Assembly: GCF_018282115.1 (NCBI RefSeq)
Contig: NZ_CP054306.1
Location: 1,101,488 to 1,165,487, forward strand
Direction of reading: 5' to 3'
Length of the DNA stretch: 64,000 nt
Origin: Synechocystis sp. PCC 7338
GTDB lineage: Bacteria; Cyanobacteriota; Cyanobacteriia; Cyanobacteriales; Microcystaceae
The notes beneath the pieces were generated by a model. That model did no database searches and was not told the origin of the DNA. It worked only from the letters and a program-made list of their open reading frames with translations. Of the stretch, positions 1 to 8,715 are shown piece by piece. The position numbers and the translations under genes were made by a program. Each line of letters starts with the position of its first letter. Position 1 is the first letter of the stretch.

Positions 1-296
1 GCGAACTTTATAGTGAAAAATTAGCCCAAATTCGGGAAGGAAACTACGAGAGAGCTGAGTATAATACCTTCTGTTTAGCTTGTATTTTTGGTAACTTGCC
101 CAACTTGAGATTTACTGGTTTGAGCGTGCACTATCGTCGAGAAACAATCCAAGGGCAACCCTGGCTTTACTTCGGGCAACGCTATCAGCACAATGAGCGG
201 TTATTTATTCCTCTTTGTTTTAAAATCCACCACGCCAATACGGATCCCTTGGTACTGGATCAGGCCATCAATCAATTCCAAGCTTGTTTCATTTAA
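1..296 (+). CDS. Chloramphenicol acetyltransferase-like protein, C-terminal part
   Basis: The reading frame is open from base 3 to a stop at 294-296, so about 97 C-terminal residues are present and the start lies outside the window. The fragment matches the last third of type A chloramphenicol acetyltransferases: an F-G-x-L-P...F-T-G-L stretch, then a beta strand leading into the catalytic HHA motif near the C-terminus and a closing helix. In the enzymes the histidine pair is followed by x-x-D-G; here it reads HHANTDP, so the glycine is lost. Cyanobacterial members may acylate substrates other than chloramphenicol, and nothing here shows drug resistance. The family call rests on pattern recall; the true substrate is unknown. 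Confidence 0.6.
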   Translation, partial: ELYSEKLAQIREGNYERAEYNTFCLACIFGNLPNLRFTGLSVHYRRETIQGQPWLYFGQRYQHNERLFIPLCFKIHHANTDPLVLDQAINQFQACFI

Positions 297-567
297 CGTA
301 ATCTGATCAAAACCTTAAACTGTCTCAAATACCTTTGGCGATCGCCTTCTCACTGGAATTGAAAGCCAACTCTGACGTAGAAAAGCTAAAATCAATGACC
401 ACAAACAGGCAACTATTATCAGTTTACCGTAGATTTTGATCTTACAATGATTTTTTAATAATTAATTAACACTATATTTAAGAAACCTATCAATTTATAA
501 ATAATTACCAACAAAATAAAGTTTATTATATCAGCCTCGATAAACTGAAGGTATCGATTAGGGGTAA

Positions 568-3030
568 ATGGATATGGTAAGTTCAGTCGTCGAAAAAACC
601 TCTGTGGCCCATAAAGAAACTGCTTTAATCCTCTGGTTTGAAGAGGTGGGCACCCACGACGTTGGTTTGGTGGGGGGTAAGAATTCTTCCCTGGGGGAAA
701 TGATTCAACAGTTGACCAGTAAGGGAGTAAATGTTCCCTCTGGTTTTGCCACCACTGCCTATGCTTACCGCTATTTTATCCAAGAGGCTGGCCTAGAGCA
801 AAAACTGCGGAATTTCTTCGCCGACTTGGACGTGAATAACATGGTCAATTTGCAGGAGAGGGGTCATCTAGCCCGGCAATTAATATTGGACACTCCCTTT
901 CCCCAAAACCTACAAACGGCGATCGCCGAAGCCTATGGTGCCATGTGCGACCGCTATGGTTGCAAGGTTGATTGTACCGGGGTGGATGTGGCGGTGCGCT
1001 CCAGTGCTACAGCGGAAGATTTGCCGGAGGCTAGTTTTGCGGGGCAACAAGAAACATACCTCAATGTCCACAGTCTTTCCTGTGTTTTAGAATCCTGCCA
1101 TAAATGCTTTGCTTCCCTGTTCACTGACCGGGCCATTTCCTATCGCCATCACAATGGCTTTGACCATTTTGCCGTTGCTTTATCAGTCGGTGTACAAAAA
1201 ATGGTGCGCTCTGATCTGGCTACTTCTGGGGTGATGTTTTCCATCGATACGGAAACGGGTTTTAAAAATGCCGCTCTAATTACCGCCGCCTACGGGTTGG
1301 GAGAAAATGTGGTGCAAGGAGCAGTTAATCCGGATGAATATTTTGTTTTTAAACCTACTTTGAAGGAAGGTTTTAAGCCAATTCTGGAAAAACGTCTGGG
1401 CAGTAAAGCTATTAAAATGATCTACGACGTAGGTGGTTCTAAACTAACTAAAAATGTGGAAGTAGGGAAGCCAGAGCGGGAAAAATATTGCATTAATGAC
1501 GAAGAAATTCTCCAGTTAGCCCGTTGGGCTTGCATCATCGAAGACCACTATTCTGGGGTGCGGGGGGTTTATACTCCCATGGACATTGAGTGGGCTAAGG
1601 ATGGACAAACGGGGGAATTATTCATTGTTCAAGCCCGACCGGAAACAGTGCAGTCACAAAAATCCGCCAATGTAATTAAAACCTACGAGTTAAAAGATCA
1701 CAGCCAAGTTTTAGCCACAGGGCGCAGTGTGGGGGCGGCCATTGGTCAGGGCAAAGCTCAGGTAATTCGCAATGTTTCTGAAATTAATCAGTTTCGTCCC
1801 GGCGAGGTCTTGATCACCAATCGTACCGACCCGGATTGGGAACCGATTATGAAACAGGCTTCGGCGATTGTTACTAACCAGGGAGGCAAAACCTGTCATG
1901 CCGCCATCATTGCTCGGGAAATGGGGATTCCGGCGATCGTCGGTTGTGGGGATGCCACCGATAGCATTAAAACTGGCCAGGAAGTAACTGTATGTTGTTC
2001 GGAAGGGGATGCGGGCACTGTTTACAGCGGCATTTTAGAATATGAAATTTATGAAACTAAACTGGACAATATTCCCCGCACCAAAACTCAAATTTTGATG
2101 AATGTGGGTAATCCGGAACAGGCCTTCGGTTTTGCCAGTTATCCCGTCGATGGTGTGGGTCTAGCCCGGTTGGAATTTATCATTGCTAATCACATTAAGG
2201 CTCATCCCCTCGCCCTGATGAAATTTGACGAGTTGGAAGACCCCGTGGCCAAAGCGGACATTGCCGAGTTAACCAAGCTCTATGCTGGCGATCGCCCCCA
2301 ATTTTTTGTAGATAAATTAGCCCATGGCATTGCCATGATTGCGGCGGCATTCTATCCCAAACCGGTGGTGGTGCGAATGTCCGACTTTAAATCTAATGAG
2401 TACGCCAATCTGCTTGGTGGTCGCCAATTTGAACCGAAGGAAGAAAACCCCATGATCGGCTGGCGGGGGGCCTCCCGTTACTACGATCCCAATTACCGGG
2501 AAGCCTACGCATTGGAATGCCAAGCTCTAAAACGAATCCGGGATGATATGGGTTTAACTAATGTCATTCCCATGATTCCTTTCTGTCGTACCCCCGACGA
2601 AGGCCGTAAAGTCATTGCGGAAATGGCTAAACATGGCTTAAAGCAAGGGGAAAATGGCCTAGAAATTTACGTGATGTGTGAACTGCCCAGTAACGTTATT
2701 TTGGCCGATGAATTTAGCCAAGTATTTGATGGGTTCTCCATTGGTTCCAACGATTTAACCCAATTAACCCTAGGCCTAGACCGGGATTCTTCCCTCGTCG
2801 CCCATTTATTTGATGAACGCAATGAAGGGGTTAAACGCATGGTCAAAATGGCCATTGAAACCGCTAAGGCCAACGGTCGCAAGATTGGAATTTGTGGTCA
2901 AGCGCCCTCGGATTATCCTGAGTTTGCGGAATTTTTAGTGGAATTGGGCATTGATTCCATCAGTTTGAATCCCGATTCGGTGCTGAAAACTGTTTTGCGG
3001 ATTGCGGAGGTGGAAAAAGCCCTAGGTTAG
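568..3030 (+). CDS. ppsA: Phosphoenolpyruvate synthase (pyruvate, water dikinase)
   Basis: Converts pyruvate, ATP and water to phosphoenolpyruvate, AMP and phosphate in the cytosol, feeding gluconeogenesis. The 820-residue protein has the family order: an N-terminal ATP-grasp-like PPDK domain (about 20-360, starting at a GGKNSSLGEM motif), the mobile phosphohistidine domain with GGKTCHAAIIAREMGIPA and catalytic His444, and a C-terminal TIM barrel (about 490-815) ending in the catalytic cysteine motif GICGQ (Cys776). Length is close to the roughly 790-residue E. coli enzyme. ATG 568 follows an AGGGGT-like ribosome site by about four bases; ATG 574 is an alternative with better spacing. It stands alone, with about 260 bp on each side. 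Confidence 0.95.
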   Translation: MDMVSSVVEKTSVAHKETALILWFEEVGTHDVGLVGGKNSSLGEMIQQLTSKGVNVPSGFATTAYAYRYFIQEAGLEQKLRNFFADLDVNNMVNLQERGHLARQLILDTPFPQNLQTAIAEAYGAMCDRYGCKVDCTGVDVAVRSSATAEDLPEASFAGQQETYLNVHSLSCVLESCHKCFASLFTDRAISYRHHNGFDHFAVALSVGVQKMVRSDLATSGVMFSIDTETGFKNAALITAAYGLGENVVQGAVNPDEYFVFKPTLKEGFKPILEKRLGSKAIKMIYDVGGSKLTKNVEVGKPEREKYCINDEEILQLARWACIIEDHYSGVRGVYTPMDIEWAKDGQTGELFIVQARPETVQSQKSANVIKTYELKDHSQVLATGRSVGAAIGQGKAQVIRNVSEINQFRPGEVLITNRTDPDWEPIMKQASAIVTNQGGKTCHAAIIAREMGIPAIVGCGDATDSIKTGQEVTVCCSEGDAGTVYSGILEYEIYETKLDNIPRTKTQILMNVGNPEQAFGFASYPVDGVGLARLEFIIANHIKAHPLALMKFDELEDPVAKADIAELTKLYAGDRPQFFVDKLAHGIAMIAAAFYPKPVVVRMSDFKSNEYANLLGGRQFEPKEENPMIGWRGASRYYDPNYREAYALECQALKRIRDDMGLTNVIPMIPFCRTPDEGRKVIAEMAKHGLKQGENGLEIYVMCELPSNVILADEFSQVFDGFSIGSNDLTQLTLGLDRDSSLVAHLFDERNEGVKRMVKMAIETAKANGRKIGICGQAPSDYPEFAEFLVELGIDSISLNPDSVLKTVLRIAEVEKALG

Positions 3031-3290
3031 GGAACAATGTTTATTTTGTCAACGAAAGTCAAACCATGAATACGGCCCCTTCTTTCCCCGCTGATTCAAT
3101 CCCATGGGTAGGGGGGGGTAAAATGTAGCCAGTGTTATCAGTATTAAGAGTGGATGGTTAAGAATCAAAAACCTTTACCTCTGGAATGATTGCCAGCCTA
3201 AATTTTTAATATCCAGAAGAGAAAATTATGGGAAATAATGGCTACACCAGTTGATTCAAATCAGTCAAAGAGGCTCGGCCAGGCAAAACC

Positions 3291-5597
3291 ATGAGCGATC
3301 GCCACGAAACCAAAGCTCAATTACTCCGGGAAATAGAAGGGTTGAGGACAGATTTAGCGGACATTCAACGTATTGCTAAATTGGGCTTTTGGCGGTTTGA
3401 TATTGCCTCCGGTGAGATCACCTGGTCAGCGGAAATCTATCAATTGTTTGGCCTGGAGCCCCATCAGTTTGCCCCCAGTTATGACTGGTTAGTCCAGAGC
3501 ATTCAGCCCGAATTTAGAGAACTGCACCAGAGTATCGTTGATACGGCCATTACCACTGGAAAAACCCAGACCATAGAGTATGCGGTAAGGCGCGCTGACT
3601 TTTCCACAGGGTGGGTATGGGCCAGAATCGAAGCAGTTATCGACGATCAGGGAGAGATAAGGGGATTGCAGGGAGTGGCCATGGACATCAGTGATCGTAA
3701 AATCGCCGAAATAGCCTCGAGGGAAAGCGAAGCCCGCTTTAGGAATTTGTTTGAGTCCAATATTGTCGGGATGTTTTTTGCCTCCAATCAAAGACAAATT
3801 CTCGATGCCAATGACCGTTTTCTAAAAATGATCGGTTTCAGTAGACAAGAATTAGATAGTAGGCTGGTGCGCTGGGATGAGTTAACCCCCCCTGAATACA
3901 ACCAAAAGGAGCAAGAAATTATTGCCCGCTTGCAGAATCACGAAACCCCAGAGCCTTGGCAAAAGGAATACTGCCGCAAGGATGGCAGTCGCATTCCCGT
4001 GCTGGTCGGCGTTGCCAGCATAGATGTGAAGCTTAAATATACGGTCTGTATAGTGGTGGATATGACCGAACAGCAGGAAACCCTGCATCAGTACCAAGTA
4101 ACGGAAGCAAAGTTGGCGGAACTAAATGCCCAGTTGGAACAGCGTATTTTAGAGCGCACCCAATATCTCCAGGAAAATGAAGAGCGTTTGAAATTAGCGT
4201 TTAATGCGGCCAATATGGGCTATTGGGATTTGGATCTTTTAACTAATGGCATTGTGTGGTCGGAAAGCCTGGAGCAAATGATGGGCCTTAAGCCGGGAAC
4301 CTTTGATGGGGACCTAGAAAAAGTTGCACAAATGATGCATCCCGATGATCGAGGCCCTGTCTTGGAAGCTCTGGAGCAGAGTATCCATAACAATCAACCC
4401 TATGATTTGGAGTTCCGCTTTATCAAACCGGATGGAAGTCTCCGTTGGGCAGCAAGTCAGGCCATTGTAATTCGAGATCAAAACAATGTGCCCCTCCGTG
4501 TTATCGGGGTGGATGTGGACATTACCCGCCGTAAACAATTTGAGGAGGAACTCCGAAAAGTTAATCAAGCCCTAGAGGAGCGCCTCGATGAATTAAAACA
4601 GCGTAATGCTGAGATGTTAATACTTTCGGGAATTACCGACTATCTCCAGTCTTGTTTTACAGTCAAAGATGCGTGTGGAGTAATTTCGGCTCTGGCTCAA
4701 CCCCTATTTCCCGATTGCCACGGGGGAATTTTTATCCTGTCTCCCCAGCATAATTATCTAGAGCGGGTCACCTTTTGGGGCAATCCGTTGTACTCCGATG
4801 ATGTGTTCACCCCCCTAGATTGTTGGGCTTTGCGACGGGGGCGGTCCCATGGGGTAAACCAGGCGCAACATGCCTTGTTTTGCAATCATGTTAATGACCA
4901 ACACTTACCGTTGGCAAGTTTGTGTATTCCGCTCATTGCCCAGGGGGAAACCCTCGGTTTACTTTTCCTTTCTACTTTCAAAGAGGAAGTTTTGCCCGAC
5001 ATACGGCGACAATTGGCAAAAACAGTAGCGGAACAGCTTGGCCTGGCGATCGCCAATTTGAAGTTACGGGAACAACTGGAAGAACAGAGTCTGCGGGACC
5101 CACTAACTAAACTTTTCAACCGTCGTTATCTGGAACAATGCCTAACCCAGGAACTGGCCAGGGCCAAACGTCATCGCCATTCAGTCGGTATTTTGATGAT
5201 TGACGTCGATCACTTTAAGCACTTTAACGATTCCCTTGGTCACAAAGCTGGCGATCTTATCTTGGCTTCCATTGGTACCCTACTGAAAAATAATATCCGG
5301 ACTTCCGATGTGGCCTGTCGCTATGGGGGCGAAGAGATAACTATAATTTTGCCTGATACTACTCTGCAAGAGGCCTCCCAAAAAGCGGAATTTTTACGCC
5401 AGGCGATCGCCGAAATGAAAATAGAATACAGCGGAAAGATTGTGAATAGTATCACCGCCTCTTTTGGGGTTGCTTGTTATCCCGATCACGGTGAAACGGG
5501 ACAAGAAATCATACAAATAGCAGATAAAGCTTTGTATGATGCCAAACAAGCGGGTAGAAATCGGGTCATCGTCGCTCCCAAAGAGGTTTCCATTTAA
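3291..5597 (+). CDS. PAS/PAS/PAS-GAF-GGDEF diguanylate cyclase
   Basis: Predicted cytosolic cyclic-di-GMP synthase with several sensory domains. In order: three PAS/PAC units (about 24-140, 145-270, 300-415) with coiled coils between them, a GAF domain (about 450-590) and a GGDEF domain (about 605-765). The active-site motif is GGEEI at 679-683, where most active enzymes have GG(D/E)EF; the last hydrophobic position is Ile. An inhibitory I-site RTSD (670-673) sits exactly five residues before it, so product feedback is expected. No EAL or HD-GYP domain and no membrane segment are seen. The signal is unknown; the GAF domain lacks an obvious bilin-binding cysteine motif. Confidence 0.9.
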   Translation: MSDRHETKAQLLREIEGLRTDLADIQRIAKLGFWRFDIASGEITWSAEIYQLFGLEPHQFAPSYDWLVQSIQPEFRELHQSIVDTAITTGKTQTIEYAVRRADFSTGWVWARIEAVIDDQGEIRGLQGVAMDISDRKIAEIASRESEARFRNLFESNIVGMFFASNQRQILDANDRFLKMIGFSRQELDSRLVRWDELTPPEYNQKEQEIIARLQNHETPEPWQKEYCRKDGSRIPVLVGVASIDVKLKYTVCIVVDMTEQQETLHQYQVTEAKLAELNAQLEQRILERTQYLQENEERLKLAFNAANMGYWDLDLLTNGIVWSESLEQMMGLKPGTFDGDLEKVAQMMHPDDRGPVLEALEQSIHNNQPYDLEFRFIKPDGSLRWAASQAIVIRDQNNVPLRVIGVDVDITRRKQFEEELRKVNQALEERLDELKQRNAEMLILSGITDYLQSCFTVKDACGVISALAQPLFPDCHGGIFILSPQHNYLERVTFWGNPLYSDDVFTPLDCWALRRGRSHGVNQAQHALFCNHVNDQHLPLASLCIPLIAQGETLGLLFLSTFKEEVLPDIRRQLAKTVAEQLGLAIANLKLREQLEEQSLRDPLTKLFNRRYLEQCLTQELARAKRHRHSVGILMIDVDHFKHFNDSLGHKAGDLILASIGTLLKNNIRTSDVACRYGGEEITIILPDTTLQEASQKAEFLRQAIAEMKIEYSGKIVNSITASFGVACYPDHGETGQEIIQIADKALYDAKQAGRNRVIVAPKEVSI

Positions 5598-5776
5598 GTG
5601 TCTCTTCATTTGTGGCAGGCTTTCACTATCATTGAAAAACACTGCAAGGGATAAGTTTGGAATAAATAAAGTCAGAAAAAATATTTTTGATTTTGTGAAT
5701 AATTAGTCAAAATTTATACAGTTATTAATGTAACAATTGGAATTATTATTATTTTTCTTGGTTGACCAATATTTCT

Positions 5777-6000
5777 CCACAGCGCTATAATCTGGAGGCA
5801 AATTTATTTTCTACTATCCATTTTAAACAATGGTTAGAGATTTTTTTATTAAAATCTATTCAATCTAGAATAAAAAGAGTAAGTCACTAATTCTAGCTTA
5901 ATTATTAAGTTTCTAAATATTAAAATTCATCATGACCTATCTACAAACTACCGCTGATTTTTACGCTGAAGTAGCCGAAACCCCAGAAGACATAGAACAT
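5777..6000 (+). pseudogene. Decayed duplicate of the VTT-gene end and arsM start
   Basis: This stretch aligns with the junction near 9320-9530, where the VTT membrane-protein gene ends and arsM begins. Shared blocks include AAACAATGGT at 5826 and 9361, CAATCTAGAAT at 5860 and 9399, and the whole run-in to ATGACCTA at 5932 and 9469. From ATG 5932 the first 19 codons read almost as in arsM (MTYLQTTADFYAEVA...), then similarity stops and the frame ends at 6034-6036 after 34 codons. The upstream part corresponds to the VTT C-terminus but carries indels and is not open. It is best read as the remnant of a former VTT-arsM copy. The 34-codon frame is unlikely to be functional. Confidence 0.75.
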
Positions 6001-6171
6001 TTGACTCCTAATGCCACTTTCGCTCTAGTGAATTAAGACGTAAAACTCTGTAATGCTTGATTTAAAAGGGTTTAATTTTGCCTCATATGTCTGAAAGCCG
6101 CTATAAATCAGGCCATGCAGAAATATCAATTCAAATTAACTAAGATATTCTCGCTTTTGCAAAAAAATCCC

Positions 6172-6425
6172 ATGGATTCAAAATTTAGCCAAACAAGTTC
6201 TGTTCTCAAATCCTACTTTTGCTGTTTGGTTAATCGAGAAATGATGCCAGTGCCATCAAAGTCTCCCTAGTCGTGGGCTCCATCCTTCTACTCATCAACC
6301 ACAGAGAGGGGATAGTGAGAAACAAAATGACCCAAAAACTTTGGTTTTTTGCTGGTTTGACCTATTTCGTCCCCTATTGCGTCAATATTCATGGACAGTG
6401 GACTAGTCGTCAGCGTCAACAATAA
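6172..6425 (+). pseudogene. NrtS-like small nitrate/nitrite transporter, frameshifted
   Basis: Two overlapping frames together give a protein of about 84 residues resembling NrtS, the short two-helix nitrate/nitrite transporter of cyanobacteria and proteobacteria. The first frame starts at ATG 6172 and stays similar to about 6246 (ends ...CLVNREMM). The second frame, open from 6249 to the stop at 6423-6425, carries the family core: KVSLVVGSILLLINH, then LTYFVPYCVNIHGQW. Adding one base near 6247-6249 would join them, so a single-base deletion is inferred. The usual INHG reads INHR here. The second frame has no good start of its own. Recognition is from remembered family pattern. A sequencing error is the alternative to true decay. 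Confidence 0.55.
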
Positions 6426-6530
6426 TTATTGCTAAATCCTTTTAGCGTTTCCCTTCGTAGTCTTTACAGCAGGGGAAACTGGCTTTGTTCCAACTTTGCC
6501 ATCTAGCTAATCTAGCGAGTATTCAAAGGG

Positions 6531-7088
6531 ATGTTGTCACAACAGACAGATACAGAGGTTTATGCCGCTTTGAAGGAGGGAAATTCCCAGGCCTTAGCAG
6601 TGCTTTATGACCGTTACGGTGAAGTGGTTTACCGCCTATGTCTAAGAATGTTGACCAATGCCCAGGAGGCGGAAGATCTAACCCAAGAAGTTTTCCTTAA
6701 CCTTTGGCACCATCCTACCTATAACCCCCAAAGGGGCTCCCTCCTGGCTTTTTTTAGCACCTTGACCCGTTCCCGAGCTATCGATCGCCATCGTCGCAGT
6801 CAGGCCCAGTGGCGAATGCAGGAACGCTGGGGTCGCAATCAAACTTCGGAGGATAGAAGGGATCTGATGGATAAATTGGCTTTGAGCGAAATGTCGGATC
6901 GGGTGCGCCAGGCGATCGCCGAATTGCCGGAAAAACAAAAAACAGTGCTGGAAATGGCCTACTTTGACGGACTGAGCCAGTCGGAAATTTCGGCCGGATT
7001 GCAAATTCCCCTCGGCAGTGTCAAAACCCATAAACGCAATGCCCTCCTCAAGCTCAGAAAGATTCTTAATAATTTAGTAGAAGAGTGA
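6531..7088 (+). CDS. ECF-type RNA polymerase sigma factor (SigG-like)
   Basis: Directs RNA polymerase to a stress regulon. The 185-residue protein has only sigma regions 2 and 4, as in extracytoplasmic-function factors. Region 2 covers about 15-85 (LYDRYGEVVYRL, then AEDLTQEVFLNLW, and the -10-binding part with SRAIDRHRR). Region 4 covers about 125-180 (LPEKQKTVLEMAYFDGLSQSEI, then the recognition helix GSVKTHKRNALLKLR). Size and partner resemble SigG of Synechocystis PCC 6803. ATG 6531 is preceded by AAAGGG. The stop overlaps the start of the anti-sigma gene, so the two are translationally coupled. No clear autoregulatory promoter was identified. Confidence 0.9.
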   Translation: MLSQQTDTEVYAALKEGNSQALAVLYDRYGEVVYRLCLRMLTNAQEAEDLTQEVFLNLWHHPTYNPQRGSLLAFFSTLTRSRAIDRHRRSQAQWRMQERWGRNQTSEDRRDLMDKLALSEMSDRVRQAIAELPEKQKTVLEMAYFDGLSQSEISAGLQIPLGSVKTHKRNALLKLRKILNNLVEE

Positions 7089-7849
7089 TGACCATGATTA
7101 ACCCAGAGCAAACACAGGAACTACTGGCAGATTACGTTTTAGGTGAGGTGACTCCGGCCCAGGCGGAAGCAGTTCAACAAATGCTTTTAGATCAGCCTGA
7201 ACTACAGGCAGAAATTAATAGTTTGCAGGAAACCCTAGCCCTGTTAGCCCTATCCCTGCCTGACAGTTCTCCCCCAGCGGATTTAAAAGAGAGAATTTTA
7301 CAACTAGCAGAAACGAAAACGATCCCTGTCAGTCCCAAAATTGTCCCTGTTTGGCGACCGGAAAAATTTATTACCCAACTCAATCTTAAAACCTTGGCGA
7401 TCGGTGCCGTAGCTTTATCTATCATTAGCGTTCTGGGATTTAGTAACTATCGCCTCCAACAAAGAATTGCTGTGCTAGAAAACCAAAATAATTTAGCAAA
7501 AATTATTGATCAATCTTCGGGCTATAACCATTTGGTGAACCTGAGCGGTACGGATAACGCCCCCCAAGCCAATGGAGCAGTGGTAGTTATGCCCAAAAAT
7601 GAACAGGTCACCATGATGTTATACAATCTTCCTCCCTTATCCAAAGGGCAAATATACTATCTCTGGGCAATTCGTAACGATGAGAAAATTGATTGTGGCC
7701 AATTTCTACCCGATGCCCAAGGGCGTGTCATCAAGGAACTACCTTTGGATGATGTAATGATGACCAGCACCCAGCTTTTAGTAACCATTGAATCTAGTCA
7801 ACCTGACTTGGGAGGAACTGGTCGAACGGTAATGGTGGGGCAAATCTAG
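7088..7849 (+). CDS. Membrane-anchored anti-sigma factor with RskA-type sensor domain
   Basis: Predicted to hold the preceding sigma factor inactive at the membrane until an envelope signal arrives. The N-terminal 85 residues have the anti-sigma zinc-finger-like helical layout (ELLADYVLGEVTPAQAEAV) but no zinc-binding His/Cys cluster. One membrane helix lies at about 100-122 (LAIGAVALSIISVLGF). The C-terminal extracytoplasmic part matches the RskA C-terminal domain (LPPLSKGQIYYLWAI, then DAQGRVIKELPL). ATG 7088 overlaps the upstream TGA as TGATG; GTG 7085 and ATG 7094 are alternatives. RskA-type factors are usually released by regulated proteolysis; the protease is not encoded nearby. Confidence 0.85.
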   Translation: MTMINPEQTQELLADYVLGEVTPAQAEAVQQMLLDQPELQAEINSLQETLALLALSLPDSSPPADLKERILQLAETKTIPVSPKIVPVWRPEKFITQLNLKTLAIGAVALSIISVLGFSNYRLQQRIAVLENQNNLAKIIDQSSGYNHLVNLSGTDNAPQANGAVVVMPKNEQVTMMLYNLPPLSKGQIYYLWAIRNDEKIDCGQFLPDAQGRVIKELPLDDVMMTSTQLLVTIESSQPDLGGTGRTVMVGQI

Positions 7850-8109
7850 CCAGAGTCTCAATTAGATCCATCCAATTTAAGAAAGACCCCTCCCATCCTA
7901 CTCCTGCTTAGGGAATGTGCCCGAGTTTACGAGGACGGTAGAGTTAATAACTGGCTTATCTGGAATCTAAAATCTAAATTATTTTTCTGAAAGCAAATCC
8001 TTTTTACCCTCTGCTTCGTATCTATAAGTGAAGGCTCGGATGGGTTGAATTGCATCATTACTATTCAATTTCCAAGAGCTTGTTGATTTTCCCCAATAGA
8101 TAATAAATC

Positions 8110-8655
8110 ATGAATCTTTTAATCTTAGGTAGTCTCTCTATAGCCATTCTTTCCGCCGCTGTAGTTTCCCAAGTAAAAGCAGAAAACCTTTCCCATCAGA
8201 CACTTTTTTTGCCAATTTCTAACCAACCTGTACTTATTGCCCAAGCCAGTGTTAGCTTAACTGTCAATGCTAACGATGGTACTCCCCAGGGCATTAATAA
8301 AGATCAATGGCTGAAAGCTAAAGCTCAAGTTTCCAGCACCGCCTCTAGTGGTGGTAATTATCGAGTAACTGTTAATGCCAGTGGCCTCGTTCCCAACGGT
8401 CTTTATACTCTCTGGTGGGTTAACAAGAAGCCCATTGGTATGGATGTGGGCCCAGCCGGAGCCGTGCCTAGCAATGAATTTAAAGCTGATGCCAATGGCA
8501 ATGGTTCAGTAACAATTACCGTTCCTACAAACAATAACTATCAAATGTTAGCAGTGGCCTTCCATGCCGACAAGAAGACCCACGGTCAAATGCCTGGCAA
8601 AACGGGAGAAGTTACTTTTACCCAGTTGATGGGTAATTTCCCTAAAGCGAAGTAA
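8110..8655 (+). CDS. Secreted protein of unknown function, similar in pattern to the anti-sigma sensor domain
   Basis: A 181-residue protein with a signal peptide (hydrophobic segment 3-20, likely cleavage after QVKA at about residue 24), so it is probably periplasmic or extracellular. The mature part is a single beta-rich domain from about 50 to 175. Its order of motifs (GLYTLWWV, FKADANGNGS, MLAVAFHADKKTHGQ, VTFTQL) runs parallel to the C-terminal domain of the anti-sigma factor just upstream (GQIYYLWAI, FLPDAQGRV, LLVTIESSQ, VMVGQI). I infer a shared fold, not a proven homology. The gene follows the anti-sigma gene by 260 bp and may belong to its regulon. No enzyme motif is seen. Confidence 0.7.
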   Translation: MNLLILGSLSIAILSAAVVSQVKAENLSHQTLFLPISNQPVLIAQASVSLTVNANDGTPQGINKDQWLKAKAQVSSTASSGGNYRVTVNASGLVPNGLYTLWWVNKKPIGMDVGPAGAVPSNEFKADANGNGSVTITVPTNNNYQMLAVAFHADKKTHGQMPGKTGEVTFTQLMGNFPKAK

Positions 8656-8715
8656 AAAAATGTTGTAGAATTTACCATTAGTCCGTAAACATAGGTCGTT
8701 AAAGGAGTTTTGGTT

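Noticed and set aside
5932-6036. 34-codon frame as a real small gene
   Set aside because: Its first 19 codons are explained by the arsM duplicate and the rest is unrelated sequence, so it is treated as a remnant.
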